In this document: piece by piece, positions 31,193 to 39,689 of the stretch | Position numbering within the stretch: the first letter of the stretch is position 1 | How the letters are laid out: the number at the start of each line of letters is the position of its first letter | Assembly (NCBI RefSeq): GCF_014204935.1 | Contig: NZ_JACHMJ010000001.1 | Coordinates: 1,736,001 to 1,800,000, forward strand | Direction: 5' to 3' | DNA length: 64,000 bases | Source of the DNA: Conyzicola lurida | GTDB taxonomy: Bacteria > Actinomycetota > Actinomycetes > Actinomycetales > Microbacteriaceae | Program-made: the position numbers and the translations under genes | The notes under the pieces: generated by a model | Database searches by the model: none | Seen by the model: the letters and a program-made list of their open reading frames with translations, nothing else | Told to the model about the DNA's origin: nothing

Positions 31193-32147
31193 CAGGTTTG
31201 GTTTCCTCAGGTGTCGGCACATGGACTCTGGACAACAGGAACACACCGTAGATGGCGATCCCACCCGCTATCAAGAGGGCGAACATGGTCCAGAGCGGCG
31301 CGCCGGCCATTTCATTGAGGACCACGATACCGATCGTGACCGCGACGAGCGGGTCGATCACGGTGAGTCCCGCGACCACGAGGTCGGGCGGGCCGTGCGA
31401 GTGGGCCGACTGGACGAAATACGAACCGAGGGCGGATGCCGCGAGCAGAGCCACCACACAGAGCAGTGTCAGCCACTCGAAGCTGTCCGGTTCGAACCCG
31501 GCCATGGTGATGGTGGTGATGCGGTCAATGACGGTCTTGGCCAGGGTCGCGACGAAGCCGAAGAGCACTCCCGCTCCGAGGATGTAGAAGACGGCCTTGA
31601 ACTTCTTGCGCAGCGTGACGAAGATCACGGCGAAGATGACGAGCACGATGGCCAGCAGGATCAGCACGGTCGCCAGCTGCGATGCCTCGATCGGCGACGA
31701 CTTCGCGAACGGCGCGGCGAAGGCGACGAACAGCGTCACGCCGCCGACCGAGAAGACGATCGCGCGGATCGCCTGCCGGGTGAGCTTCACCTTGCTGATG
31801 CGCGAGTTGACGATGGCGGTGACCACGAGGGCGACGGCGCCGAGCGGCTGCACCACGATGAGCGGCGCGAATTTGAGGCTGAGCAGCTGCAGCACGATCG
31901 CGGCGCCGAGCATCAGCGTGCCGATGACCCACGAGGGGCGGCCGAGCAGCGCGGTCAGCTGGCGGACGCTGAGACCGGCTTTCGCGCCGGAACCGAGGTT
32001 GTCCTCCACCTTGGTGACACCGCGGTGTTGGAACTGGGTACCCAGAGCGAGGAACACGGCGCCGACCAGAGCAATCGGGATTCCGATGTACTGGTCAGGG
32101 GTCAGGGAAGTGACCTGGTCTGTCAGGTCGCTGAGTTCGGGCGGCAC
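31185..32147 (-). CDS. DMT-family (EamA-like) membrane transporter
   Basis: A 320-residue integral membrane protein with about nine or ten hydrophobic helices: GIPIALVGAVFLALGTQFQH first, then VIGTLMLGAAIVLQLLSLKF, PLIVVQPLGAVALVVTAIVN, and others to the C-terminal LLIAGGIAIYGVFLLSRVHV. The arrangement matches the actinobacterial DMT group with a long N-terminal loop. GTG start at 32147. Its 3' end overlaps the glycosyltransferase start, so the pair is probably coupled. It diverges from def. Transport substrate unknown. Confidence 0.88.
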   Translation of the reverse strand: MPPELSDLTDQVTSLTPDQYIGIPIALVGAVFLALGTQFQHRGVTKVEDNLGSGAKAGLSVRQLTALLGRPSWVIGTLMLGAAIVLQLLSLKFAPLIVVQPLGAVALVVTAIVNSRISKVKLTRQAIRAIVFSVGGVTLFVAFAAPFAKSSPIEASQLATVLILLAIVLVIFAVIFVTLRKKFKAVFYILGAGVLFGFVATLAKTVIDRITTITMAGFEPDSFEWLTLLCVVALLAASALGSYFVQSAHSHGPPDLVVAGLTVIDPLVAVTIGIVVLNEMAGAPLWTMFALLIAGGIAIYGVFLLSRVHVPTPEETKPVA

Positions 32148-32187
32148 CTGTCCAAGCTACCCGCACTCGGACGGATATTCTTGACGA

Positions 32188-32754
32188 ATGGCCGTACTCC
32201 CCATCCGAATCACTGGTGATCCAGTTCTCCACTCCCCCGCCGTCGAGGTCGAAGATTTCGACGACGAGCTGCGAACGCTCGTCGCCGACATGTACGAGAC
32301 GATGGAGCTGGCGCCCGGCGTCGGGCTCGCCGCACCCCAGGTGGGCGTGAATCTGCGCCTGTTCGTCTACCACTGGGTCGACGACGACGACGTTCTCTGG
32401 CGCGGAGAGGCGATCAACCCGCAGCTCTGGATCAGCCCGCCGCCGATCGGCGCCGCCGACGAGGACGAGGAATCCGAGGGCTGCCTGTCGATCCCCGGCG
32501 AACGCTTCCCGCTCCGGCGTGGCGAGCTCGCGATCCTCACCGGCGTGAACCTCGAGGGCGAACCCTTCGAGATCAAGGCCGAGGGCTGGCTCGCGCGTAT
32601 CTTCCAGCACGAGTACGACCACCTCGACGGCATCCTCTACGCCGACCGTCTCGAAGCGAAGCACGCGAAAGCCGCTGCCCGCGAGATCAAGCGCAACGGC
32701 TGGGGCGTCGACGGGCTCGAATGGATGCCGGGAGTCGACAACCTCGACGAATAA
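32188..32754 (+). CDS. def: Peptide deformylase
   Basis: A 188-residue peptide deformylase, which removes the formyl group from new proteins. All three motifs are present: GVGLAAPQ (44-51), EGCLS with metal ligand Cys99, and HEYDH with His141, catalytic Glu142 and His145. The acidic insertion DEDEESEG before motif 2 is typical of actinobacterial enzymes. Its stop is 3 bp from the stop of a convergent receiver gene, so there is no room for a terminator. Confidence 0.97.
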   Translation: MAVLPIRITGDPVLHSPAVEVEDFDDELRTLVADMYETMELAPGVGLAAPQVGVNLRLFVYHWVDDDDVLWRGEAINPQLWISPPPIGAADEDEESEGCLSIPGERFPLRRGELAILTGVNLEGEPFEIKAEGWLARIFQHEYDHLDGILYADRLEAKHAKAAAREIKRNGWGVDGLEWMPGVDNLDE

Positions 32755-32757
32755 CCG

Positions 32758-33147
32758 TCAGCGGTTCGCCGCCGCCGCGCGCACGATCGACAGCAGGACC
32801 TCGGGTTCGACGTCCTTGTAGACCATGGCGTAGACGCCCGCGTCGGCGGCCGGCGGCACCTGGTCCTCGAGTTCGAGGGCCGTGACGAGCACGATCCGCG
32901 GAGCGGGACCCAGCGCGCGCACCCGGGCGTCGGTGGTGATGCGTTCGCTCGCGACGAGACCGTTCACCCGCGGCATCCGCACGTCCATCAGCACCACGTC
33001 GGTGACGGTACGGCGCACCTGGGCGAGCGCCTGCGCACCGTCGCCCGCCTCGCCGAGCACCTCGATGTCGGGCTGGCTGTCGAGCACCATGCGGAACCCG
33101 GCACGCTGCAGCGGCTGGTCGTCGACGATGAGGACGCCGATCGTCAC
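32758..33147 (-). CDS. Receiver-only response regulator (no output domain)
   Basis: A 129-residue protein ending right after the receiver domain: IVDDQPLQRAGFR, phospho-acceptor Asp55 in VVLMDVRMPR, VLVTALELED, and YKDVEPEVLLSIVRAAAANR, then stop. NarL-type partners of such kinases are usually ~210-220 residues with a LuxR helix-turn-helix, which is absent here. The tyrosine in MVYKD precedes the conserved lysine. It overlaps its kinase gene by 4 bp (ATGA). It may act by protein contact or have lost its DNA-binding half. Confidence 0.88.
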   Translation of the reverse strand: MTIGVLIVDDQPLQRAGFRMVLDSQPDIEVLGEAGDGAQALAQVRRTVTDVVLMDVRMPRVNGLVASERITTDARVRALGPAPRIVLVTALELEDQVPPAADAGVYAMVYKDVEPEVLLSIVRAAAANR

Positions 33148-34058
33148 GACGGGTCCAGATTCACTCCGTGCACGCCGTTGTGGTACCGCAGCGACGGGAA
33201 ACTCGCCGCGATCGAGAAGCCGACCCCCGCGTTGAGGGTCGACGTGAAGACGCCGCCGAACAGCTCGGTGCGTTCGCGCATCTCGGTGATTCCCGCGCCG
33301 CCGATCACGCCGGTGAGGGCGGTGAGGTCGTCGTCGATCTCGCCCGGACGGTGCTGCGACGCGTCGTTGGGGTTGAGGCCGCTGCGGCGCAGCTCGTTGC
33401 GGATGCCGTCGTCGTCGACGCGCAACTGGAAGCCCTCGCCGGTCCAGGTCTGCACCACGGTGACGTTGGTTCCCTCTCCTCCGTGCGTGAGCGCGTTGGT
33501 GAGCGCCTCCTGGAGGATGCGGTAGATCGCGAGTTCGGCGCCCGGCTTGAGGTCGTAGCGGTCGCCGCTCTCCTCGATGGTGAGGCGCAGCCCCGCTTCG
33601 GTCATGACCTTGAACAGGTGGCGCGAGCTCTTCAGCTGCGGGTGCACGTCGACGTCGACTTCACCCTCGCGGACGACGGTCATCACCCGTCGCAGGTCGG
33701 CGAGGGTGTTGCGCGCCACGTCGGCGATGGTGGCGACGGCCCGCACGGCGGCGGTGGGGTCGGATTCGGCGGCGTAGCGCGCACCGTCGGCCTGGCCGAT
33801 GATGACCGACATGTCGTGCACCGAGACCTCGTGCAGCTCGCGGATGATGCGGAGGCGGCCCTGCTGCTCGGCGAGCGAGAGCTCGAGGTCGATGCGCTCG
33901 CGGTCGAGCCGGATGCGCTTGGCGGCCTCGCGGCGTCGGGTGCGACGCGCACGCAGCCAGAGCGCCAGCAGCACGAGGGTCGCGAGCAGCAGCGCAGCGC
34001 CGGCGGCGGCCAGCGCGATGATGAGAACCATCGAGTTCTCGGCGATCCAGTCGTTCAC
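33144..34058 (-). CDS. Sensor histidine kinase (NarL-partner type)
   Basis: 304 residues from GTG 34058, behind GGGAGACGCCGC. An upstream in-frame ATG at 34106 lacks this site. One N-terminal membrane helix (MVLIIALAAAGAALLLATLVLLALW) is followed by a basic coiled segment, a HisKA_3-like region RELHEVSVHDMSVIIGQADG with the phospho-His, and a HATPase domain (IYRILQEALTNALTHGGEG N-box; DDDGIRNELRR; GGAGITEMRERTELFGG). No sensory domain outside the membrane. It pairs with the overlapping receiver-only regulator. Confidence 0.9.
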   Translation of the reverse strand: MNDWIAENSMVLIIALAAAGAALLLATLVLLALWLRARRTRRREAAKRIRLDRERIDLELSLAEQQGRLRIIRELHEVSVHDMSVIIGQADGARYAAESDPTAAVRAVATIADVARNTLADLRRVMTVVREGEVDVDVHPQLKSSRHLFKVMTEAGLRLTIEESGDRYDLKPGAELAIYRILQEALTNALTHGGEGTNVTVVQTWTGEGFQLRVDDDGIRNELRRSGLNPNDASQHRPGEIDDDLTALTGVIGGAGITEMRERTELFGGVFTSTLNAGVGFSIAASFPSLRYHNGVHGVNLDPS

Positions 34059-34122
34059 GCGGCGTCTCCCTCTCGGCCCGGTGTGGCCGTGGCCGGTGTG
34101 GGCCAAGAGAGAGACTATCGCG

Positions 34123-34479
34123 TCAGCGCTCGGGTGCTCCCTCGGGATAGGCGTTCGCCCGCAGCACCTCGAGGCGGGCGCGGTACTCCTTCTCGTCGAT
34201 ATCGCCCTGCGCGAAGCGCTCGGCGAGGGTCGACTCGGCGCGGCGGGCCGGCTGGGCCCACGGTGCGCCCGGACCGAAGCCGCGCGCGAACATCGCGCGG
34301 CGCGAACGGCGTGCGATGAAGAAGACGAGCGCGATCACGGCGATCCAGAAGAACGGGATGAGCAGGAAGAACCAGCCGAATCCCGCGCCCCACGGGCCGC
34401 CCGCATGGGCGGCGATTCCTACAGTGGCAAGTGTGTCTAACACGGTCTGTCCATTCGTCAGGGGTTCCGGCGGAACCAC
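34123..34479 (-). CDS. Small membrane protein with C-terminal SHOCT motif
   Basis: 118 residues as given; a GTG at 34443 giving 106 residues is equally possible. One membrane helix, WGAGFGWFFLLIPFFWIAVIALVFFIA, is followed by an Arg-rich patch and a SHOCT motif, ESTLAERFAQGDIDEKEYRARLEVLRA. SHOCT segments are short helical hairpins found at the ends of bacterial membrane proteins and may mediate oligomer contacts. The function is unknown. It lies between two two-component systems. Confidence 0.8.
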   Translation of the reverse strand: MVPPEPLTNGQTVLDTLATVGIAAHAGGPWGAGFGWFFLLIPFFWIAVIALVFFIARRSRRAMFARGFGPGAPWAQPARRAESTLAERFAQGDIDEKEYRARLEVLRANAYPEGAPER

Positions 34480-34616
34480 TGCGTCCAGACTCGCCGTGAC
34501 GCGTCCCCGGCGAATCTGCCCGCGGGCGGCTCGTGGATACTACCGGGAGAGCAGATTCGAGGCGGGCAGCTACACCGCGTCGGTCAGACCATGCGGCGAA
34601 CAGGCAGAGCGGCCGA

Positions 34617-35282
34617 CTACACCGCGCGCCCGGGGCGCACCAGACCGGTCTCGTAGGCGACGACGACGAGTTGCACGCGGTCGCGGGCGTGCAGCTTCGA
34701 CATGATGCGCGAAACGTGCGTCTTGGCCGTCAGGGGGCTGAGGAACAGCTCGCGGCCGATCTCCTCGTTGGTGAGGCCGAGGCCCACGTGGCCGAGAACC
34801 TCGCGCTCGCGGTCGGTCAGCACGGCGAGCTGGCGCTGGTCCGGCGCCTCGGTCAGGTCGCCGGCGATCCGCTCGAGCAACCGCTTGGTCACGCCGGGGC
34901 TGAGCAGCGCGTCGCCGCCCGCGACGACCCGCACCGCCCGGATGAGTTCGACCGGTTCGGTGTCTTTGACGAGGAACCCGCTGGCCCCGGCGCGGATCGC
35001 CTGGCCGACGTACTCGTCGAGCTCGAAGGTCGTGACGATCACGATGTGGGTGCCGGCGAGGGCGGGGTCGGCGGCGATCTTCTCCGTCGCCCAGAGACCG
35101 TCGCCGTCGGGCATCCGGATGTCCATCAGCACCACGTCGGGCCGTTGGGCCGTGACGAGCGCGACGGCCTCGACGCCGGTGCCCGCCTCCCCCACGACCT
35201 CGATGTCGGGCTCGGAGTCGAGCAGGCTGCGGAAGCCGCCGCGGATGAGCTGCTGGTCGTCGGCGATTGCGACACGGATCAT
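34617..35282 (-). CDS. NarL/FixJ-family response regulator
   Basis: A 221-residue regulator. Receiver: VAIADDQQLIRGGFRSLL, phospho-acceptor Asp54 in VVLMDIRMPDGDG, FLVKDTEPVELIRAVRVVAGG. Output: a LuxR helix-turn-helix LTDREREVLGHVGLGLTNEEI then GRELFLSPLTAKTHVSRIMS. Full length for the family. It overlaps the upstream histidine kinase by 4 bp (ATGA) and is its evident partner. Targets unknown. Confidence 0.95.
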   Translation of the reverse strand: MIRVAIADDQQLIRGGFRSLLDSEPDIEVVGEAGTGVEAVALVTAQRPDVVLMDIRMPDGDGLWATEKIAADPALAGTHIVIVTTFELDEYVGQAIRAGASGFLVKDTEPVELIRAVRVVAGGDALLSPGVTKRLLERIAGDLTEAPDQRQLAVLTDREREVLGHVGLGLTNEEIGRELFLSPLTAKTHVSRIMSKLHARDRVQLVVVAYETGLVRPGRAV

Positions 35283-36547
35283 TGCTGGTCTTCTCTCGGG
35301 GTCTTCTTCGGGATGCTCGCCGCGACGCCGAACCCGCCGCCCGGGAGCGGCCCGGCGTCGAGGGTGCCGCCCAGTAGTTCGGCGCGTTCGTGCATGCCGA
35401 GCAGCCCGCGGCCGCCCGGTTCGGAGTCGCGCTCGGTGTGATCCTGCGGGCCGGTTCCGTCGTCGGTCACCCGCACGTCGTACCGGTCGGGCGTCTCGCG
35501 CAGTTCGACCCGGGCTCGGGTGGCCCGCGAGTGCCGCACGACGTTCGTCAGCGACTCCTGCACGATGCGGTAGATCGCCAGCTGGGTCGCCTGGGGCACG
35601 TCGCCGAGGGCGTTGTCGAGGTCGACCTCGATTCCCTGCGAGGTGACGGATGCCGCGAGCCCGGCGAGCCGCGACAGGTCCGGTTCGGGCACGAGCGGTG
35701 CGGAGGGATCCCCGCCGGTCTCGGCCCGGAGGATGCCGAGCACGGCCCGCACCTCGTCGAGGGCGGTCTTGCTCGTCTCCTTGATGTTGGCGAGGGCTTC
35801 CGCGGCCTTGTCGGGCTGCCGTTCCATCAGGTGCAGGCCGACGCCCGCCTGCACGTTGATCTGGCTGAGCGAGTGGGCGAGCACGTCGTGCAGCTCGCGG
35901 GCGATGCGCACCCGCTCGGCCTGCACCTCGGCCTGGCGCCGCACGGCGATGCGGCGGCCGAACTCGGCGACGCGCTCCTTCTGGGTGCGCACCCCCTCGG
36001 CCGCGGCGACGACGAGCAGGATGCCGATCGTGATGCCCGCGATGCGCCACGGCTGCCAGGAGACACCGACGAACGTCGAGAGCACGATCGTCGCGAACCA
36101 CGCCACGCCGATCGACACCCACGCCCAGACCCGGGCGCCGCGCACGATCGCCGACCCGATGGCGAAGGCGAGCGCGATGTACGGCGGACCGTCGGTGTTT
36201 CCCGAAAGCAGCAGGTCGATGCTCGCGGCGAGAGCCACGACGGCGACGACCGGTCCGGGGAACCGTCGCGCGAACAGCAGCGCCGCCGGTCCGACGAGCG
36301 CGAGCCCGAGGGTGAGCGCGAGGTCGTCGCCCGCGACGAACTCGGGCCGTGCGCCCACGCGCCAACGAAAGAGGGATGTCGGTACCTGCACGAACAGGGA
36401 GATGACGACGGGGCCCCACAGCCGCACCCATTGCGGCGACCGTCCGCTGAACCGCCCCGACGCGATCTCGGGGTCCCACGGGCCGTGCCAGCGGGCGTCG
36501 GCGTTCGCCCGCCACTGTCGGGGGCGGAAACGACCGGGGGTGGGCAT
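35279..36547 (-). CDS. Sensor histidine kinase (HisKA_3 type)
   Basis: A 422-residue kinase. After a basic N-terminus, five or six membrane helices (about 45-185) act as the sensor. The cytoplasmic part has VRIARELHDVLAHSLSQINVQAG with the phospho-His, the N-box IYRIVQESLTNVVRHSRAT, the G1 box VTDDGTG, and GRGLLGMHERAELLGGTL. This is the DesK/actinobacterial five-helix group often linked to envelope or antibiotic stress. Forms a two-gene operon with the NarL regulator. Confidence 0.94.
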   Translation of the reverse strand: MPTPGRFRPRQWRANADARWHGPWDPEIASGRFSGRSPQWVRLWGPVVISLFVQVPTSLFRWRVGARPEFVAGDDLALTLGLALVGPAALLFARRFPGPVVAVVALAASIDLLLSGNTDGPPYIALAFAIGSAIVRGARVWAWVSIGVAWFATIVLSTFVGVSWQPWRIAGITIGILLVVAAAEGVRTQKERVAEFGRRIAVRRQAEVQAERVRIARELHDVLAHSLSQINVQAGVGLHLMERQPDKAAEALANIKETSKTALDEVRAVLGILRAETGGDPSAPLVPEPDLSRLAGLAASVTSQGIEVDLDNALGDVPQATQLAIYRIVQESLTNVVRHSRATRARVELRETPDRYDVRVTDDGTGPQDHTERDSEPGGRGLLGMHERAELLGGTLDAGPLPGGGFGVAASIPKKTPREDQQ

Positions 36548-36640
36548 AGTGCGAGCTTATTCGCGGCGTCGGCCCGCGGCATCCACTAGGCGGATGCCGG
36601 CCGTCTACTCCCCCGGGAGTAGCCCTCGCGGCTTAAATGA

Positions 36641-36679
36641 AGAAAAGCCATGGAGGGTGGAGCCCCACATGGCTTTTCT
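36641..36679 (-). terminator. Terminator of the tRNA-Asn transcript
   Basis: Perfect 12-bp arms AGAAAAGCCATG (36641-36652) and CATGGCTTTTCT (36668-36679) with a 15-nt loop. They lie 3 bp beyond the tRNA-Asn 3' end in its direction of transcription. Read on the minus strand the stem is followed by TCATTTAAG. Confidence 0.75.
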
Positions 36680-36681
36680 AG

Positions 36682-36754
36682 CTCCCCGACTTGGACTCGA
36701 ACCAAGAACCTACGCATTAACAGTGCGTTGCTCTGCCAATTGAGCTATCGAGGA
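36682..36754 (-). tRNA. tRNA-Asn (GTT anticodon)
   Basis: A 73-nt cloverleaf on the minus strand: acceptor TCCTCGA pairing TCGGGGA, D arm GCTCAATTGGCAGAGC, anticodon arm ACGCA-CTGTTAA-TGCGT (GTT), T arm CTTGG-TTCGAGT-CCAAG, discriminator G, no encoded CCA. A TTGACA promoter and a hairpin terminator bracket it, so it is an independent unit. Confidence 0.97.
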
Positions 36755-36774
36755 TTGGCTGAAACAGCTTGGCT

Positions 36775-36801
36775 ACTTTACCAAAGGTTTCGGGCTGTCA
36801 A
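36775..36801 (-). promoter_or_regulatory. Promoter of tRNA-Asn
   Basis: On the minus strand a consensus TTGACA (36796-36801) is followed after 15 bp by TAAAGT (36775-36780). Transcription would begin about 13 nt before the tRNA. The short spacing is slightly suboptimal, but the -35 is perfect. Confidence 0.6.
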
Positions 36802-36867
36802 AACCGCGCTGCGCCCCCTGCGCGCCGGTCGACGCCCAAAATCCGCGAGATTCCGCCGATCCACGGT

Positions 36868-37839
36868 TCAGACCGCCAGCAAAAATATTGGCGACGGCAC
36901 CTCGATGGGGGGCTCGATCAGCGTCGGAATGCCGTCGTCGCCGAGGCGGAAACTGGCGACCGTGTTCGACCGTTCGTGGGCCACGTGCATCACATCGCCG
37001 TCGACCACGTGGTGGCGCGGCCAGTCGCCCTCGGCGCTCACCGAGGTGACGGCGCTGAGCGCGCGTCCGCCGTGCGAGACCCCGAGCACGGCGATGCGGT
37101 TGCTACCGCGCAGACCGGCCCAGACGAAGTCGCCCGCGGCGCTCAGGGTGAGGGCGGCGGCGTGGTCGCCGGGGCGCGCGCCGGGAAGCGGCGTCCGGCC
37201 GACGAAGGTGAGCTCGTCGTCGAAGACCAGCACCTCGAGGCTGAGTTCGCCGAGCACGTAGAGGTAGCCGCCGGGGCCGCGGAGGAAGTCGCGCGGGCCG
37301 GTGCCGGCCGGCAGCTCGATCTCGCCCGTGCGCGTCAGCACGCCGTCGACGAGCGCGTGCAGGTAGAGGCGGTCGGCGCCGAGGTCGGCCGACACGATGG
37401 AGCTGTCGTCGAGGGCGACGGTGGCGTGCGCGTGCGAGCCGTCCTGCGCCGGGTGCGGGCCGCTGCCCTGGCCCTCGAGCACCGCGTCGAGGCCGAGCGG
37501 GTCGGTCGAGAGCACGCCGAGGTGCCCGTCGACGTAGCAGGAGGTGATCACGGTGTCGCCGTACCGGGCGACGTGGCAGGGCGCGGCTCCGCCGGCCGGG
37601 GACTCCCCCGTGGCGTCGAGCGCGAAACCGTCGCCGCGGGTGAACTCGCGGACGGTGCCCGCTGCCTCCTCGACGGCGTACACGCGGTCGCCGTGCGACG
37701 CGAGGTAGGCAGGCGAGTCACTGACCGCGGCGAGACCGAGGTACTCGAGCGATCCGTCGTCGAGACGGCCGAGGGCGGCGATGCCGGTGGCGGTGCCGCC
37801 CATGTCCGCCGAGTACGCCCCGACGAAGTAGGCGACCAT
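36868..37839 (-). CDS. Lactonase family (beta-propeller) protein
   Basis: A 323-residue seven-bladed propeller of the 6-phosphogluconolactonase/YncE type: YFVGAYSADMGGTATGIAAL at the start, SGPHPAQDGSHAHATVALDD in the middle (conserved His/Asp cluster), GPRDFLRGPGGYLYVLGEL, and EGDWPRHHVVDGDVMHVAHE near the end. Its ATG shares one base with the TGA of the hydroxyacid dehydrogenase gene, so it is the last gene of the peptide/oligosaccharide importer operon. It could open a lactone made by the dehydrogenase (inference). Confidence 0.9.
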   Translation of the reverse strand: MVAYFVGAYSADMGGTATGIAALGRLDDGSLEYLGLAAVSDSPAYLASHGDRVYAVEEAAGTVREFTRGDGFALDATGESPAGGAAPCHVARYGDTVITSCYVDGHLGVLSTDPLGLDAVLEGQGSGPHPAQDGSHAHATVALDDSSIVSADLGADRLYLHALVDGVLTRTGEIELPAGTGPRDFLRGPGGYLYVLGELSLEVLVFDDELTFVGRTPLPGARPGDHAAALTLSAAGDFVWAGLRGSNRIAVLGVSHGGRALSAVTSVSAEGDWPRHHVVDGDVMHVAHERSNTVASFRLGDDGIPTLIEPPIEVPSPIFLLAV

Positions 37840-38843
37840 CAGTAGCCGGCCGCGGTGTCGACGACGCCGACGAACCGGCCGTCGCCGAGCAGTGCCGTCA
37901 CGTTGACTTCGATGCGCCCGGCGAGCAGCGGCGCCGTCATGGCCTTGGTGTCGGCGGAGTGCGAGGTGATGATGCAGCGCGGCTCGGTCCAGAGCGGGTG
38001 GCCGTCGGGCAGCGGTTCGGGGTCGGTGACGTCGAGTGCCGCGCCGTCGATTTCTCCGGCCGCGAGTGCCTCCACCAGGGCGTCGGTGTCGATGAGGGCG
38101 CCGCGCGCGATATTCACGAGCACGGCGCTGGGCTTCATCGCGGCGAACTCCGCGGCCCCGAGCAGGTGCTTGGTCTCGGTGGTGCTCGCGGCGGCGAGGA
38201 TGACGACGTCGGCGTGGGGCAGTACCTCGAGCAGTTCGCTCGCGGCCACGGTGCGGTCGGCGCCGGCGAGCGGGGTCGCGGTGCGGCGCACGACGGTGAC
38301 GGTCGTGTCGAACACCGAGAGCAGGCGCATGATCTCGACGGCGATGCCGCCCGCGCCGACGATCACGACGTTCATGCCGAACAGCGACTGCCCGATCTCC
38401 GTCGTCGCCCAGCTCGTGGCGCGCGCCTTCTCGGGCAGGCCGCGCAGCAGCGCCAGCGTCAGCGCGAGTGCGTGCTCGGCGACGGGCTCCGAGTAGGCGC
38501 CCTTGGCGCTCGTCCAGAGCGGCAGCGGCCGGTCGGCGTAGCCGGCGAGCAGGCCGGAGAACGCGTCGACACCCGCCCACGGCAGCTGCACCCACTCGAT
38601 GCCCGGGTGCGAGTCGAGGATGTCGGTGAGTTCGTCGGGCCGGGAGGCGACGAGCCAGACCACACCACGGGTCTCGTCGGAGAGCGGGCCGACGGTGCCG
38701 CCGGCGGCGATCACGGCGTCGGCGAACTCCTTCTTGTCGTGCGGCAGGATCGCGACGGGGCCGGCCGTGGGCCGACGGTCGGCCGCCACGGGGACGGCGT
38801 CGGAGCCGGCAGGATCACGGTGTTGGCCGGGGGCGCGGGTCAT
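37839..38843 (-). CDS. D-isomer-specific 2-hydroxyacid dehydrogenase
   Basis: A 334-residue NAD-dependent dehydrogenase of the D-2-hydroxyacid family. It has an N-terminal catalytic part (WVQLPWAGVDAFSGLL), then the Rossmann domain MNVVIVGAGGIAVEIMRLLS (GxGGI), ILAAASTTETKHLLGAAEFA, VNIARGALIDTDALVEAL and the C-terminal LDVTDPEPLPDGHPLW with the catalytic-type Asp/Glu. Catalytic His appears as TSHSADT. About 25 extra N-terminal residues are probably disordered. Start overlaps the ABC gene by 4 bp. Substrate unknown. Confidence 0.92.
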   Translation of the reverse strand: MTRAPGQHRDPAGSDAVPVAADRRPTAGPVAILPHDKKEFADAVIAAGGTVGPLSDETRGVVWLVASRPDELTDILDSHPGIEWVQLPWAGVDAFSGLLAGYADRPLPLWTSAKGAYSEPVAEHALALTLALLRGLPEKARATSWATTEIGQSLFGMNVVIVGAGGIAVEIMRLLSVFDTTVTVVRRTATPLAGADRTVAASELLEVLPHADVVILAAASTTETKHLLGAAEFAAMKPSAVLVNIARGALIDTDALVEALAAGEIDGAALDVTDPEPLPDGHPLWTEPRCIITSHSADTKAMTAPLLAGRIEVNVTALLGDGRFVGVVDTAAGY

Positions 38844-39685
38844 ACGGAGATCCTCTTCGTGGGTGCTGTGGGGCGACGGCGCGACCGCGCCAGCCCTTCG
38901 ACGTAGGGGTGGGCGGGGGCGGCGAGCACCTGGTCGACCTGTCCCTGGCCGACGACGGCGCCGCGGTGCATCACGATGACCTGGTCGGAGATACGGCGTA
39001 CCTCGTCGAGGTCGCTCGACACCAGCAGCGCCGAGAAGTGCCGCCGCGCCTGCAGCTCGCGGATCACGTCGAGGATGGCCGAACGCACGGTCGGGTCGAT
39101 GCCCGAGGTCGGGTCGTCGGCGACGAACAGCGCGGGCTCCAGGATGAGCGCCTGCGCCATGGCGACGCGCTGGCGCTGGCCCCGGCTGAGTTCGTGCGGG
39201 TAGCGGTTGAGAATGCCGAGCGGAAGGCGCACCGAGTCGATGAGGGTGGCCACGGCCTCGTTCGCCTCGCGCTGATTGAAGCGGCGGTCGCGCTCGAAGA
39301 TCGGTGCCGCGACGTTCTCGGCGACCGTCAGGCGCCCGGACAGCTGCTCTCCGCCATCCTGCCGCAGATAACCCACGCGGAGCGTCACCAGGTCGCGTTT
39401 GCGGTCGGAGATGCCCTTCATCGTGTAACCGAGCACGCGCAGCTTTCCGCCGTGGATCACCGGGTCGTGCGCGTTCCCGGTGTCGGCCGCGCCGGCGACC
39501 GCGGCCGCCAACGTGCTCTTGCCCGAGCCGGATTCGCCGACGACCGCGACGATCTCGCCCTGTTCGAGCGAGAACGTCACGCCGTTGACCGCGAGGTCCT
39601 GCGCGTCCGGCCGTCGCGACGGGTACCTGATCGACAGGTCGCTCGCGAAGATCACGGGCGGGATCGGAACGGCACTCGTCGTCAT
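38840..39685 (-). CDS. Peptide-type ABC transporter ATPase with degenerate catalytic residues
   Basis: A 281-residue DppD-like ATPase. The Walker A GESGSGKST (50-58) and Q-loop Gln109 are intact, but other key positions have changed. The signature is LSRGQ (166-170) instead of LSGGQ, the Walker B ends VADD so the catalytic Glu is Asp191, and the switch His is Ser224 in LLVSSDLDEV. It may bind ATP but hydrolyse it poorly. The C-terminal HPYVEGLARSRRR is family-typical. It sits 4 bp after a two-domain ATPase that already supplies both subunits of a normal importer, so it is a third, perhaps regulatory, ATPase. Confidence 0.9.
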   Translation of the reverse strand: MTTSAVPIPPVIFASDLSIRYPSRRPDAQDLAVNGVTFSLEQGEIVAVVGESGSGKSTLAAAVAGAADTGNAHDPVIHGGKLRVLGYTMKGISDRKRDLVTLRVGYLRQDGGEQLSGRLTVAENVAAPIFERDRRFNQREANEAVATLIDSVRLPLGILNRYPHELSRGQRQRVAMAQALILEPALFVADDPTSGIDPTVRSAILDVIRELQARRHFSALLVSSDLDEVRRISDQVIVMHRGAVVGQGQVDQVLAAPAHPYVEGLARSRRRPTAPTKRISV

Positions 39686-39689
39686 GGTC

